Below, one piece after another: positions 28,374-36,950 of a DNA stretch of 64,000 nucleotides. This DNA comes from Pyxicephalus adspersus (Eukaryota > Chordata > Amphibia > Anura > Pyxicephalidae): contig NC_092869.1 in NCBI RefSeq assembly GCF_032062135.1, forward strand, positions 49,396,469 through 49,460,468. The letters run 5' to 3'. The first letter of the stretch is position 1. Every line of letters starts with the position of its first letter. Below the pieces are notes generated by a model, which worked only from the letters and a program-made list of their open reading frames with translations, did no database searches and was not told where the DNA came from. The position numbers and the translations under genes are program-made.

Positions 28374-28409
<36 letters not shown>

Positions 28410-31400
28410 CAGGATTTATATAGTGCCAGCGCTGTATATTAAATAGGGGTTGCAAATGACAGACAAATACAGACAAAGACACAGAAGGAGGGGAGGACCC
28501 TGCCCCGAATAAAGGGAAGTAGTTAAGGTTTTAAAAGACAATAGAAGATGGGTAGGCATGATGGTATTAAGCTACGTATACACGTCCAATGCTTCTTGTC
28601 CGATAATCAGCTCAGGGCCGATATCGGATGAAAATCTGGTGTGTGGAAAGTGCACGTCGTCCATCGTCCAAACATCTGTCCTGGCGGATCCACGGACGAT
28701 GGACGATGAACAATCATTATGGTAACGAAGGGGGAGAGCGGGCAGCATGGTGGCGCTCTATCGTTCTCCTCCTTTCCTCTCCATAGAGCAGTCCTTAGTC
28801 GTTGGAAAGGATCGTGAAGTCAGTGATACAGTGAGGTCAGTATGGCTTTGTGTTTAGAGTATGTGTTGTGTACTAGCCATATTCTCTGCTACTCTTTAGG
28901 TCGGTTACATGGAGATCGTAGTGTGGGTACTTTGGATTTAGGTGGAGGGTCTACACAGATCACCTTCCTTCCTCTTAATAAGGTATCTATTTTACTTCAG
29001 CACTGTGACCCTCTATGTACTATACTAATTGCTTATTGGAACTCTTTATACTATAGACAGATTTTTGTCCCTCAATGGGGCCATGGCCTGCTGTCTGTCA
29101 CTTCCTATAGTATAGCTTGCTGTTTTCACTTTCTGTATAGAATGCTTTATGTCACTTTCCATTGTTGACTGGTCTTTTTTTTGTTGTTGTTTTATAGGCT
29201 ACGTTAGATGAGACACCGTGGGAGTCTTTGGTTTCCTTTGAGCTGTTTAATAACACATATCGTCTATACACACAAAGGTGGGCCTTCTATGCCTTGTCTC
29301 CACTAACTGTACTGCACTTTTCTCATAAAAAATATGTTAATTGATGCCATTGTTGTGGTTCTAGTTATCTAGGTCTTGGCCTAAAGGCGGCTCGTCTTGC
29401 AGTTCTTGGAGCTTCCGTGTCTGTGGGTAAATCTTTAAATGTTTTTTGTCACCACAATGTCTGTTTTCAGTGGATGAATGCACTTGTGCATATAACGCCA
29501 CTTTGTATTGTCATGTACAGTGCCTTGCAAACACCCCCCTCTGTGTTTGTCTTGTTTTGTTGAGTTACAACCTGAAATTTAAAAGAATTTTCAAATGTAT
29601 TTTATTTAATGGACTTAAAATAGATTGAAAATAATAAATATATTTATATAAATCCATATATAAAACAAGTTTAACCTGTAAAGTTGTAAGTGTGAATGTA
29701 TTCATCTCCTTTGCCAGAATACCCCTAAATAAGATCCAACCAATAAATATTAGAAGTTACATCATTCCTTATTAGAATCAATACACTCCATAGTTGTATA
29801 CTCCATAGTGGCTTTATGAAAGACTATTCAGAAGAAAAAAACCATTGGTATAAGAAAACATGTTCGTAATTTGCCCAATAGCATGGGGTGGATTTTCAAA
29901 CATATGGAAGATTTTCTGGTCAGTTTTAGCATTTCAATAAGTTTCAGATTGAGGGCTTGTTCATTGTCCTGTAAAGTCTTTGGACATGTGTAGTTTAGTT
30001 CTGATAAAAAATTATAGCATGTAACCATAAGGAACTTTAAACATTCAATATCTTTGTGAGCCATAATAAGACTTCACCATCGGTAATATTACAGCCAGAT
30101 AATAAGGTATAAGGCATAGTTATAAGGCAGATTGTGTTAAATTATATTGAGAATATATATATTATACTATATATGTGACACAGTAATTTACCTCTTTATC
30201 AGCCCAAAAAAAACAAACTTTCCACAGCCACTGTTTTGCTCCAAATCTGGATGGATCGTGGGTATTTGCTGGTGTAACCTACAAGTATGGAGGACATCCT
30301 GATGGTAAGGTTCTGAAAGAGAGAGAAGTCTGAAGGGGAGGATTGCACTTAGATTAGGGGGAGGGAGGAGAGAGTGCAATGGTGAAAGATGCACTCAGGA
30401 TTTTATGTGAGAGAAGATAGTGTGATGGTGAGCGGCACACTTAGGTTATGGAGAGGGAAGAGTTTGATAGTGAGGGTTAGTCAGATTGGGAGGGGAGAAG
30501 ATAGGTGTTAAGCTGTCTATAGTTTTTTTGCAGTACAGGTTATATTCCCAAGCTAATCATAAGATTAACGTACAGTTTTCATAGTCTTATGACCTTATTG
30601 ACAGACTGTTTGCCAAAAAAAGGCATTATTTATAAACATATAGCACCATTTTTTTCTGATTACCCTATTTATGAAACTGCTGATTAGCTGAAAAGTTATC
30701 CTTTTTTAACTGTAATGCCACAATTAGGTGATTGCCACTATTAAAATGTCTGATCAAGCAAGAAAAAGGATCCTTTCACAATGACTACCCTTTCATAAAT
30801 CTGGCAGTTAAAAACAAAAAGTGTCTGTTAGTGTACATTGGATTGTTAAGAAAATTCAGACCTGAACAGGTCACTTTAGGTTAGCTTGTCCTCTAAATCC
30901 TTTGTCTTCGATACAATGTTGGGAGGGGGTTCTAGAGGACATAGGTAGTAGTGGATACTCCTATAACCTACTCCTCAGGTTGGCCATGTTGGGATATTGT
31001 TAGATATTGCGAGCAGACTTGACCTTTATTCAACTGTCTTTGGCCCTTTTTTTTTCAGGTCTTGCTGGATTTAATTTGTGTTACTCTGAGGTTCGACCCA
31101 TTGTAGAAGGAAAGTTGCACCAAGTGGATGAGTTCCGAAGAAGCCCATTCTATGCCTTCTCCTATTACTATGACCGAGCTGTAGACTGCAGTCTGATTGG
31201 TGAGTATTAAACGTTTGTCTATGTAGCTTGACAAACATTTGTTGTTCTAATGCAGGATTTTTGTGATTTTAGATGGTGAGACTGGGGGTGTACTGGAAGT
31301 CCGTGACTTTGCACAAAAGGCAAAAGAAGGTAAAATGGGGAGGGTAGAACAGATTTACTAAAGCATAGCATTTTTTTTCTAATTTCCCCAAATGTGATTT

Positions 31401-34400
31401 GTTTGTTGTGTTAAGTGTTAACAAGCTTCAGCTTGTATGGGATACAGAAAACTTTATCTAGTAACATAATTAGTGCTTGTGTTGTAGAAGTACAAATGCA
31501 CACCCAGATTGTGCTGTTATTACCCTGTGCATGTTTGGGTGGACTTTTGGCCATGGGTTGTATGCATTTTAAAATGTGATCCCCTACCTATTACTGTGAT
31601 GAATAGACTGCAGTATTATGTCTATGGAGCCAGACAGACACCTTATAACTAATCGCTCTTGACTAAAAGGATGGATAATATAGGTTTGGAAAACCTGGAA
31701 TCATTATTCTTCACCCAAAGTAAACCAATGTCACAGCCCTTCTCTCCCTTCCATGGGCTGCAAAATCATGTGAACATGACTGACTGCAGTGTGTATGGCC
31801 ATCGTAATGGGATGCCTGTATTGCTAGTACTCAGAAGACAGGAAAAGGCTTCAGCCTGAAAATAAAGAAACCAGGAGTTTCAATCCCTCACCATCCTCCT
31901 CTTCATACTGTTAACAATAGAAAATGAGACAATTGGCTTGAAGCAAAGTGGAATAGTTATGTTTTTAACAGTAGTTTTTTTTTTTTTTTTTGCATGGAAC
32001 AGAGTTAAAGCTTTGAATGATTAGGCAGAGGGAGCGATGTGTACACTTCATCTTTTGAAGACTGTAAACACCAGTAGATGAGAACATATCAGTTGAAACG
32101 GACAGTAAAATATGAATATTTAGTATTATAAATATTTATTCCTAGCTAGAAAAATATATATTTTGTGCCAAGTAAAAAAATAAAAAAAATTCAATAGTTT
32201 CTGTCTCTCTAAACATTGTTTTGAAAGGTTAGTGGATTGTTTGCCACCCCGTAATAGGTTAAGATATGGAGATAAGTAGATAAGAGGCGGGGATTTGGTT
32301 GGCAGTAGGGGAATTATGTATTTTTATTCGTATACATCATACATAATTACATCACAATACATATATATACAAAGTTCAGGATATATATATATGTATTTTG
32401 ATGTAATTATGTATGATGTTTAGGAATATAAATGCATAATTAACCTTACTGCCAACCAAATCCCCACCTCTTTTCTACATATCTTCATAAAAAAAAGGAA
32501 ATACTTAATAATTCACTTTTAATTAATTGAGTTTTGGAGTACTAATAATGACTGATTTTGGAAGATGTAATCATCAGACTAAAGTATTAGTATTTTTTAT
32601 ATACCGGTAGCTAGCCATACATCAATTTTATAATGTTAATGTATTGTCCCAATCAATTGGTTTGAGTGCCAAAACCTTTTTGTCCAACAGTTGGAATTTT
32701 CTTTAAAGAAAGAAGGAGAAAAGGTAGGCTTTTTTTAAGGCACGGAGAAGGAGACTATGTATAAAATCAATATAATTTACAAAAATCTTAAAATAGTAGT
32801 AAAACAATGTAACAGAATAGCATTATAAAGTGTTCTATCCACACTATATTTGGTGATAAGGAAAATCACAGACTTGCATAAAGGTCATGAATCAAGAAAC
32901 AGGGTCTCAACCCAAGGTGTTTCGCTCTGAAGGTAAAAAATATAATTTTATGTAAAAAAGAACATAAACCATTCTTCCTATTATGGTTGATGTTCTTTAT
33001 ACATAAAATTATCTTTTTTTCTTTCAGAGCACCAAAATGCTTTTGCGATTGCTACACCAATCATTGATATTCCATTATAATTGTACTGGCATATTTCCAA
33101 CATTATATTATAGTAAGTCTATGTTTTTATCATAACTATAGTTTTTCTAAATGTCCTGATTGCTGCAAGAGTTGCTGTATCCTTATATTATTATATGTAT
33201 CAACATGATATTGACATCTATATACCCATTATAAATGTGATTCTAACTGGTCCTAGTGTCCCTGTATCCCCTGAGGAAGCCCATCTGGGCACAACGTGTC
33301 GGGTTGTTATCATACTTACCTGTTATTTTTATTTCCTGGCTACTCCTCAGGATAGCATACTAATAGGTCAGTTCTGCCCCACTTAACACCCTATGATCAC
33401 CCTATTTTTAAATGCAACCTCCTCCCTCATGCACTTGATAAAAAAAGTGGCGGAATCTTGCTGTTATGAGGAGTAGCCAGAAAAGGAAACGTTGCAAAAT
33501 GGGTCACTAAAGTATGCACATCAAGCTTGTAGTGATAGATGAAAGTGTTGAAAGGGCTCCAAACAGCTGATTTGCATATCACCTTAGCTAATGTCGACTC
33601 AGAGACTGCCATTTTCTCACGAAATGTGTCCTAATGTCCACTACACCACACAAGCCCTTCAGAAGTTAGGCATACTGGATGGTTTCCAAAAAGGAAACAG
33701 ACAACATAATTCTTCTTGAAAATGCTGTTCCCCAGCTTCTGGATAGTCAAAATTCCCCAGCTGAAATGTTTTAGTTTTCTCCAGATATGTGAAAAACATA
33801 CCACGTTCAGTCTGCTAAAGTCCAAAGAATCTTCCTGAAGTCCATCCAAAGAAGATGGAACCATGGACAGTAATGTTGCTTCCCAATTAAAATGGTTTAC
33901 TGAGTAGAGCTTAGTCAGAAATTCTGGAGAGGAACAAAGCACTCCCTTTTCAGGAAGAAGTGTGCAAAAAGTCTTTATAACAAGCAATGCTCTTCTCTCT
34001 GACATCATTTGGGCTGTTAGAAATAAATGGTTTTCCATGTAAGTTTTTGAATGAAGCAACAATTAGACACGTGAAATGACTGGTCTACCGAACTAAGAAC
34101 TAAATGCAATTTTCACTACATAAAGATGTAAGCTAAAAGGACTGACACCTGAACTTTAAGGGAATTTTACCGTAAAGCTGATTGAAGAAAATTAAACATA
34201 TCACTTGTGGAAGGATGGAAAAAAACCTTTACAGTCAGCAAACTGAAAAGAAGTTTTGCCAAATATGTTAATAAATTGTATTTGTTTATGCTTTATGTGA
34301 GGTGTCGTGCACTACTGGAGACAAACCTGAGGCTAGAAGACTGTTACTTTTAATAAGAATGTAGTCAAGTTAAGGCTGTGTGGATTGTTTTATTCTCAAC

Positions 34401-36308
34401 AACCTTGCAGTAGATCTGTAGATTACTCTTTTAGGGGTGAAAATACAGGCAACTATCATCATTTGCACAGCAAGCAATACCAAAACCTCCTTGGCTAATC
34501 CAGGAAAAACACAATGTTTCTGCTTGTCACATTCCTAATTTGTAGAAGAACCTTCATAATCAAGGCGAGTGGGGGAAAGACACCTTTTGATTTAATTCTA
34601 TCATTCACTCTGCTTGGGTACAACCTGCCATCAATTAAAGAGACTCTGATTAACCCCAAATAAAGTTCAGCTGTCCTAGTAAGATTTTCCTGACATTTAC
34701 TCAGTTGCCTGGGACAGCAAATTTCCATGGCTTACAAAGCATTACAGGGATCTCATTGTCGAAAGACATCAGTCAGGACAAGGGAATAAAAATATAATGA
34801 AAAAATCAGTCAGGAGAGGGGTACAAAAAATGTTCACAGCATTGGATATATCATGGAACACAGTAAAGACAGTCATTAAAAAAGGGAGAAATCATTGGAC
34901 AATGGTGACATTGCAAAGGACTCGACGTCTCCCAACAATAATAACAACAATGAAATAGGACAAAAACTAGGGTCAGGGAGGCTGCAGAGACCTCCAGTAA
35001 CACCAAAAGAGCTGCAGGAATTTCTAGCAAATACTGGTTGTGTAGTTCATGTGACAACAATCTCTGGTATTCTCCATATGTCTGGACTATGGGGTAAGGT
35101 TGAAATGTGAAGCCTTTTCTTACAAAAAAAACTTCCAGGTCCAGCTAAAATTTGCAACGAATTACATCTAATCTCCCAAAACCATGTAGGAAAATGTGTT
35201 ACGGTCTGATGAAACAGAGGATAAACTTTTATATCCACAATGCCAAAATGTAAATTTGGAGCAAAATAACACTTTGTATCACCTAAAGAACACCCCCCAT
35301 GGTAAAGCGTGGTGGTGTCAGTGCCATGCTTTGGGGTTGGTTTTATTCAGGTGGAACTGGGACTTTACTCAAGATGGGGGAAATTATGTACAGTTCCAAA
35401 TACCAGTCACTTTAAGCCTAAAACCTTCAGGCTCCTGCTAGAAAGATGAAGGTGAAGAGGAATTTCACCTTTCAACACAACAATGACCCTAAACATACAT
35501 ACAAATCAACAAAATAACAGTTTCACCAGAGGAAATTAAAATTTTGGCATAGCCCTGCCAGAGACAAAATCTAAATTTAATTGAAAACCTGTGGGGTAAC
35601 CTAAAGAGAGTTGCGCACTAGAGATGTCCTCACAATTTGACAGATTTAGAGTGCTTTTGCAAGGAAGAGTGGAAAAATATTTGCCTGGATTTGCACACAA
35701 CGTGAAGTACAGTTAACCGCCTTGCACATGGTGTGAGCGAGCCTCAGTGTATGTTACCAGGGCTATGTATAAAGTATCAATATAATATATATGATTTGAG
35801 CAGTATGACCTAGTATACCCAAAGAAAACCGTATTTGTACTAAGAATACAATACTAATTTTTTTTAGAAAGATTGAAAACTAGCTATTTAAAATAAACCA
35901 CTCATTACAGAAATCTAAAAACTTGTCTAGTAAAGAAAGTTTATTGTCAAGCCAAAATAACAGGTTGTATTTTCCCACAAGACATGGAGAAAACATATGG
36001 TAAAGTGTAAAATGATTTCATCTTCCTGTAGTATGTGATCACATGACCAGCGACTCATCTCACAGCCACTTTCTGTGTATGGACCTGACCTACATCACTG
36101 TTCTGCTCAAGGAAGGCTTTGGTTTCGAGGATGGAACCATCTTGCAGGTATGTTGGCTCTCCTCCTTCTCTCCTTGTTGTTTTTCTGTCCCTGCTAATTG
36201 TTGTTTGCTTTTTCATTTAAGCTAACCAAAAAAGTACGCAATGTGGAGATGAGCTGGACGCTGGGAGCCGCTTTCCATATGTTGCAGTCCCTTCCATTAG
36301 TCGAGTAG
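7692..36308 (+). CDS. entpd5: Ectonucleoside triphosphate diphosphohydrolase 5 (ER UDPase), 13 coding exons
   Basis: Coding exons: 7692-7896, 25811-25890, 26651-26794, 27061-27136, 27422-27457, 28900-28982, 29198-29277, 29365-29426, 30203-30304, 31059-31199, 31273-31329, 36032-36147, 36222-36308. All have AG/GT borders and matching phases, and give one frame of 422 codons (human about 428). An acceptor at 7670 puts 21 nt of 5' UTR in the first exon listed. Residues 1-20 look like a signal peptide. Apyrase regions: ACR1 DAGSTGTR (50-57), ACR2 ATAGFR (about 125-130), ACR3 DEGILAW with the presumed catalytic Glu (about 167), ACR4 DLGGGSTQ (193-200), and a C-terminal YYYDRAV (about 325-331). N-glycosylation sequons are at N41 and N226. 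Family role: hydrolysis of UDP and GDP in the ER lumen, feeding UDP-sugar exchange for glycoprotein reglucosylation. Orthology to ENTPD5 rather than ENTPD6 rests on the adjacent COQ6 and on overall likeness. Exon 5 is only 36 nt. Confidence 0.96.
7897..8858. other. ENTPD5 intron 1, left part, nothing recognised
   Basis: AT-rich intronic sequence following the donor at 7897. Only short, stop-bounded frames are present, with no motif or repeat I recognise before the Gypsy remnant begins near 8900. Confidence 0.5.
8925..9420 (-). pseudogene. Gypsy integrase fragment
   Basis: The frame from 9233 downward shows the integrase core: [12 protein letters not shown] with the first catalytic Asp region, [26 protein letters not shown] (second Asp, with the usual DRG changed to DPG) and [15 protein letters not shown] with the Glu. 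After that the sequence leaves the family pattern, so the C-terminal part of integrase and the 3' LTR are missing. The upstream zinc-binding part lies in broken frames between 9240 and 9420. Confidence 0.88.
9440..9790 (-). pseudogene. Gypsy RNase H fragment
   Basis: Contains the RNase H run [20 protein letters not shown] followed by [13 protein letters not shown] and [14 protein letters not shown], typical of the C-terminal half of the Gypsy RNase H. A frame break separates it from the reverse transcriptase part at about 9780, where the N-terminal VDAS-type segment is in another frame. Confidence 0.88.
9782..10800 (-). pseudogene. Gypsy reverse transcriptase, broken
   Basis: Two overlapping frames. 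10553-10224 has [20 protein letters not shown] followed by [18 protein letters not shown], and the active-site strand reads VIYLDE in place of the expected Y-x-D-D. 10198-9782 has the connection segment [19 protein letters not shown] and [15 protein letters not shown]. The N-terminal fingers ([14 protein letters not shown]) lie in yet another frame around 10560-10700. At least three lesions and the changed catalytic Asp make it inactive. Confidence 0.88.
10800..11275 (-). pseudogene. Gypsy retropepsin-like protease region, broken
   Basis: Lies between the gag zinc knuckle and reverse transcriptase. It contains a segment resembling the substrate/flap part of a Gypsy aspartic protease ([12 protein letters not shown], then [12 protein letters not shown] and [16 protein letters not shown]). 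The [12 protein letters not shown] active site is present only in degraded form, at about 11150-11190 in a shifted frame. Two frames are needed to cover it. Confidence 0.75.
11280..11696 (-). pseudogene. Gypsy gag, C-terminal half with zinc knuckle
   Basis: The frame from 11686 reads [20 protein letters not shown] followed by [20 protein letters not shown], a Gypsy gag signature, ending MQLG. After a stop, the CCHC box reads [14 protein letters not shown], with Asn where the His should be. The N-terminal half of the same gag is at 23725-24223, on the far side of the L1 insertions. Confidence 0.88.
12547..12822. mobile_element. TTAA-flanked MITE (piggyBac-like ends)
   Basis: A 276-bp element beginning TTAACCCCCCTAGCG and ending CCCTTAGGGGGTTAA, i.e. 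inverted termini that include TTAA at both sides. The interior has a GC-rich CGAGTGTGACTCGG / CCGAGTCACACTCGG inverted repeat. It is non-coding and sits inside the older L1, so it is younger than that L1. Confidence 0.8.
12988..14090 (-). pseudogene. L1 ORF2 C-terminal remnant (older copy)
   Basis: Broken frames 13778-13569, 13523-13317 and 13299-12988 follow the same order as the younger L1's ORF2 C-terminus. Examples are [19 protein letters not shown] (compare [19 protein letters not shown] in the young copy) and [21 protein letters not shown] with the CCHC-like C-terminal motif. Multiple frameshifts are present. Confidence 0.85.
14358..18111 (-). pseudogene. L1 ORF2 (endonuclease-reverse transcriptase), few lesions
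   Basis: Starts at 18111. The apurinic endonuclease is complete: N9 in FNVRG, E38 in LQETHF, YAPN (111-114), GGDFN (136-140) and SDHAPI (229-234). The RT fingers extend to [11 protein letters not shown], where an in-frame stop interrupts (about 16468). A second break lies at about 16300, before the continuing frame 16271-14358. That frame carries [11 protein letters not shown], the catalytic LYADDILL, and the C-terminal CWRC-H-C motif ([18 protein letters not shown]). ORF2 normally nicks the target and reverse-transcribes L1 RNA. The two breaks suggest a recently dead copy. Confidence 0.92.
18687..20285 (-). pseudogene. L1 ORF1 (RNA-binding protein), one premature stop
   Basis: The N-terminal part (20285-19434) has a Pro/Ser-rich head and then a coiled coil ([40 protein letters not shown]), ending NNIRVRG at a TGA. 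The same frame continues past the stop with the RRM/C-terminal domain of L1 ORF1: [35 protein letters not shown] and [19 protein letters not shown]1 proteins trimerise and coat L1 RNA. One stop is the only lesion I see up to about 18880. Confidence 0.9.
20426..22560 (-). pseudogene. L1 ORF2 N-terminal remnant (older copy)
   Basis: Broken frames, in order: endonuclease tail at 22311-22087 ([13 protein letters not shown] and [10 protein letters not shown], the SDH motif), linker at 22036-21563, RT fingers at 21480-21214 ([18 protein letters not shown]), and palm remnants to 20426. In these remnants the complement of CATCTGCAAAAAGGCAGAG replaces the YADD region. Many frameshifts are present. Together with 12988-14090 it accounts for one ORF2. 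Confidence 0.85.
22615..23552 (-). pseudogene. L1 ORF1 remnant (older copy)
   Basis: 23552-22878 has a coiled coil ([40 protein letters not shown]) and the RRM start [14 protein letters not shown], ending [15 protein letters not shown]. The C-terminal domain continues in another frame at 22896-22615 ([20 protein letters not shown]). Layout and motifs match ORF1 of the younger L1. Confidence 0.88.
23725..24480 (-). mobile_element. Gypsy retrotransposon, 5' portion (second half of the split element)
   Basis: Contains the gag N-terminus starting at 24223 ([20 protein letters not shown], then [12 protein letters not shown] and [16 protein letters not shown]). Sequence continuing toward the break reads in pieces as the gag segment [15 protein letters not shown] then [13 protein letters not shown], and joins the gag half at 11696. 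About 250 bp of probable 5' leader or LTR lie upstream, to about 24480. No LTR boundary could be fixed because the 3' LTR is missing. Confidence 0.85.
24500..25220 (-). mobile_element. Tc1-type DNA transposon remnant
   Basis: On the minus strand the sequence reads, with frame breaks, as the N-terminal DNA-binding half of a Tc1 transposase. It goes from a [23 protein letters not shown] segment through a [19 protein letters not shown] segment to [20 protein letters not shown], ending near 24540. The catalytic DDE half is missing. The end at 25210 (TGTATAAATACTTG on the plus strand) resembles a Tc1 terminus. Confidence 0.7.
25221..25810. other. ENTPD5 intron 1, right end, nothing recognised
   Basis: Plain intronic sequence up to the acceptor CATTATTCAG at 25801-25810. 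Only short chance frames are present. Confidence 0.5.
27540..28365. repeat. GT-rich degenerate minisatellite in ENTPD5 intron 5
   Basis: Repeated variants of TGTGTGTAGTGTAGGTGGGT followed by GGTACAGTCAGGTCAGTATG over about 820 bp. The period is irregular at about 60 bp, with internal (GT)n runs and a G tract at 27597-27607. It lies wholly between the donor at 27458 and the acceptor at 28899, so the transcript carries it as intron only. Confidence 0.8.
28366..28510. repeat. ATA microsatellite with adjoining interspersed-repeat tail
   Basis: (ATA)n at about 28371-28408 runs into AACAGGATTTATATAGTGCC then AGCGCTGTATATTAAATAGG. The same tail occurs at 62385-62425 (AACAGTATTTATATAGTGCC). I know this sequence as a very common frog interspersed repeat end, family name uncertain. 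Confidence 0.65.
28568..28819. mobile_element. MITE, copy 1 of 3 (TAAGCTACGTA type), right end lost
   Basis: Begins TAAGCTACGTATACACGTCC after a TTAA. It shares with the copies at 38028 and 42122 the segments CAGGGCCGATATCGGATGA, GGATCCACGGACGATGGACG, GAAGGGGGAGAGCG and GTCGTTGGAAAGGATCGTGAA. This copy stops at 28819 without the right terminal inverted repeat. It lies in ENTPD5 intron 5. Confidence 0.75.
29513..29800. mobile_element. Tc1-type transposon end fragment
   Basis: TACAGTGCCTTGCAAACACC followed by TTTTGTTGAGTTACAACCTG is the left terminus of a Tc1 family common in vertebrates. Only the terminal 200-300 bp are recognisable, in ENTPD5 intron 8. The sequence after it (29800-30180) is unassigned. 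Confidence 0.7.
30305..31058. other. ENTPD5 intron 9, nothing recognised
   Basis: Intron between the donor at 30305 and the acceptor at 31058. It has no coding-like frame and no repeat that I can name. Confidence 0.5.
32258..32490. repeat. Palindromic hairpin repeat in ENTPD5 intron 11
   Basis: Two arms of about 100 nt are inverted complements with few mismatches. The left arm contains GGGGATTTGGTTGGCAGTA and CATCATACATAATTACATCA. The right arm contains TGATGTAATTATGTATGATG and TACTGCCAACCAAATCCCC. The loop is a short AT-rich (TATA)n stretch. This is MITE-like with no coding. Confidence 0.85.
32917..33490. repeat. Inverted-repeat (foldback) element in ENTPD5 intron 11
   Basis: A hairpin at 32923-33030 pairs GCTCTGAAGGTAAAAAATAT with the ATCTTTTTTTCTTTCAGAGC side. 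A second inverted pair is TTTCCTGGCTACTCCTCA (33332-33349) with TGAGGAGTAGCCAGAAAA (near 33465). It carries the recurrent motif CTGAGGAAGCCCATCTGGGC followed by ACAACGTGTCGGGTT (33271-33305), and a partial inverse copy at 32917. Confidence 0.65.
33631..34062 (-). other. Unexplained 143-codon open frame
   Basis: An uninterrupted minus-strand frame starting [14 protein letters not shown] inside ENTPD5 intron 11. It has a mixed, non-repetitive composition with several Cys and Trp. I recognise no domain or mobile-element motif, there are no obvious splice sites, and no neighbouring frame extends it. It is probably a chance frame in an old repeat. Confidence 0.2.
34600..35740 (+). mobile_element. 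Tc1-type transposon with decayed transposase
   Basis: The plus strand carries a near-complete Tc1 transposase in broken frames. The HTH part is around 34780-34900 (ATCAGTCAGGAGAGGGGTAC, AGCATTGGATATATCATGGA). The middle part includes CTGCAGGAATTTCTAGCAAA then CTCCATATGTCTGGACTATG. The catalytic part includes CAACAATGACCCTAAACATA (second Asp) and AATTGAAAACCTGTGGGGTA (Glu), plus TTTAGAGTGCTTTTGCAAGG near the end. Many stops and frameshifts are present. It sits in ENTPD5 intron 11. Confidence 0.88.
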
Positions 36309-36623
36309 CTCCAGCAGTCATATCCTATCCAGTGCCTTATATCAAGTCATGTTGTACACCTTGAATTTCATTATTGTTTTCCTAAGATTTTATGTTATAT
36401 GCAGAAAAAAGCAGAGAGCCTAAAGTAAATATAAATTCATCTCCTGATCACATAGAATATTATGCAGTTTTCATTGACCGCCTGTAACAAGCTAATATTT
36501 TTTTAGTTCATGTAATAATGTAATGATCTCAGTATATTATGTGTTAAATACTTTATAAGTCACTGATTTGTATTGGAATTTATATCTATGCATGTCAGTG
36601 GAAACATTATTAAAACAAAAAAA

Positions 36624-36699
36624 AATAAATATAAAAAAGTTTGATTTTACCCATGCTTCCAAAGAATTCCATAATTCCATACATATGGAATGAAATAAA
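36624..36699 (+). promoter_or_regulatory. Candidate ENTPD5 polyadenylation signals
   Basis: AATAAA occurs at 36624-36629 and 36694-36699, about 315 and 385 nt after the ENTPD5 stop. Either would give a 3' UTR of about 0.35-0.4 kb ending before the COQ6 3' end. Confidence 0.5.
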
Positions 36700-36853
36700 G
36701 ATGCAGCTTTCCTCCACCTCCAGTGCTAAGAACAAGCCATGATAATGATGTATAAAAAATGAGGTGGATCACAATGGAGTTATTTAATTGTTTTCCCTGA
36801 TGTTACAGAAGACAGTTAACAGCAAAAGAATTTCAAATCACTGAAAACATATC

Positions 36854-36859
36854 TTTATT
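36854..36859 (-). promoter_or_regulatory. Candidate COQ6 polyadenylation signal
   Basis: TTTATT on the plus strand (AATAAA on minus) lies 92 nt downstream of the COQ6 stop. With ENTPD5 signals at 36624-36699 on the other strand, the two genes end about 150 nt apart or overlap slightly. Confidence 0.55.
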
Positions 36860-36950
36860 AAAAAAAAAAAAAATGAAAAACAAACAAAAAAAAAAAAAAA
36901 TCAGGAAAATAACAAACATACATTGATTGTCATTGAATGAAGCAGCATCA

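Noticed and set aside
28371..28408. Possible CRISPR-like or regulatory array in tandem repeats
   Set aside because: The repeats are a microsatellite and minisatellites in a vertebrate intron, with no spacer structure.
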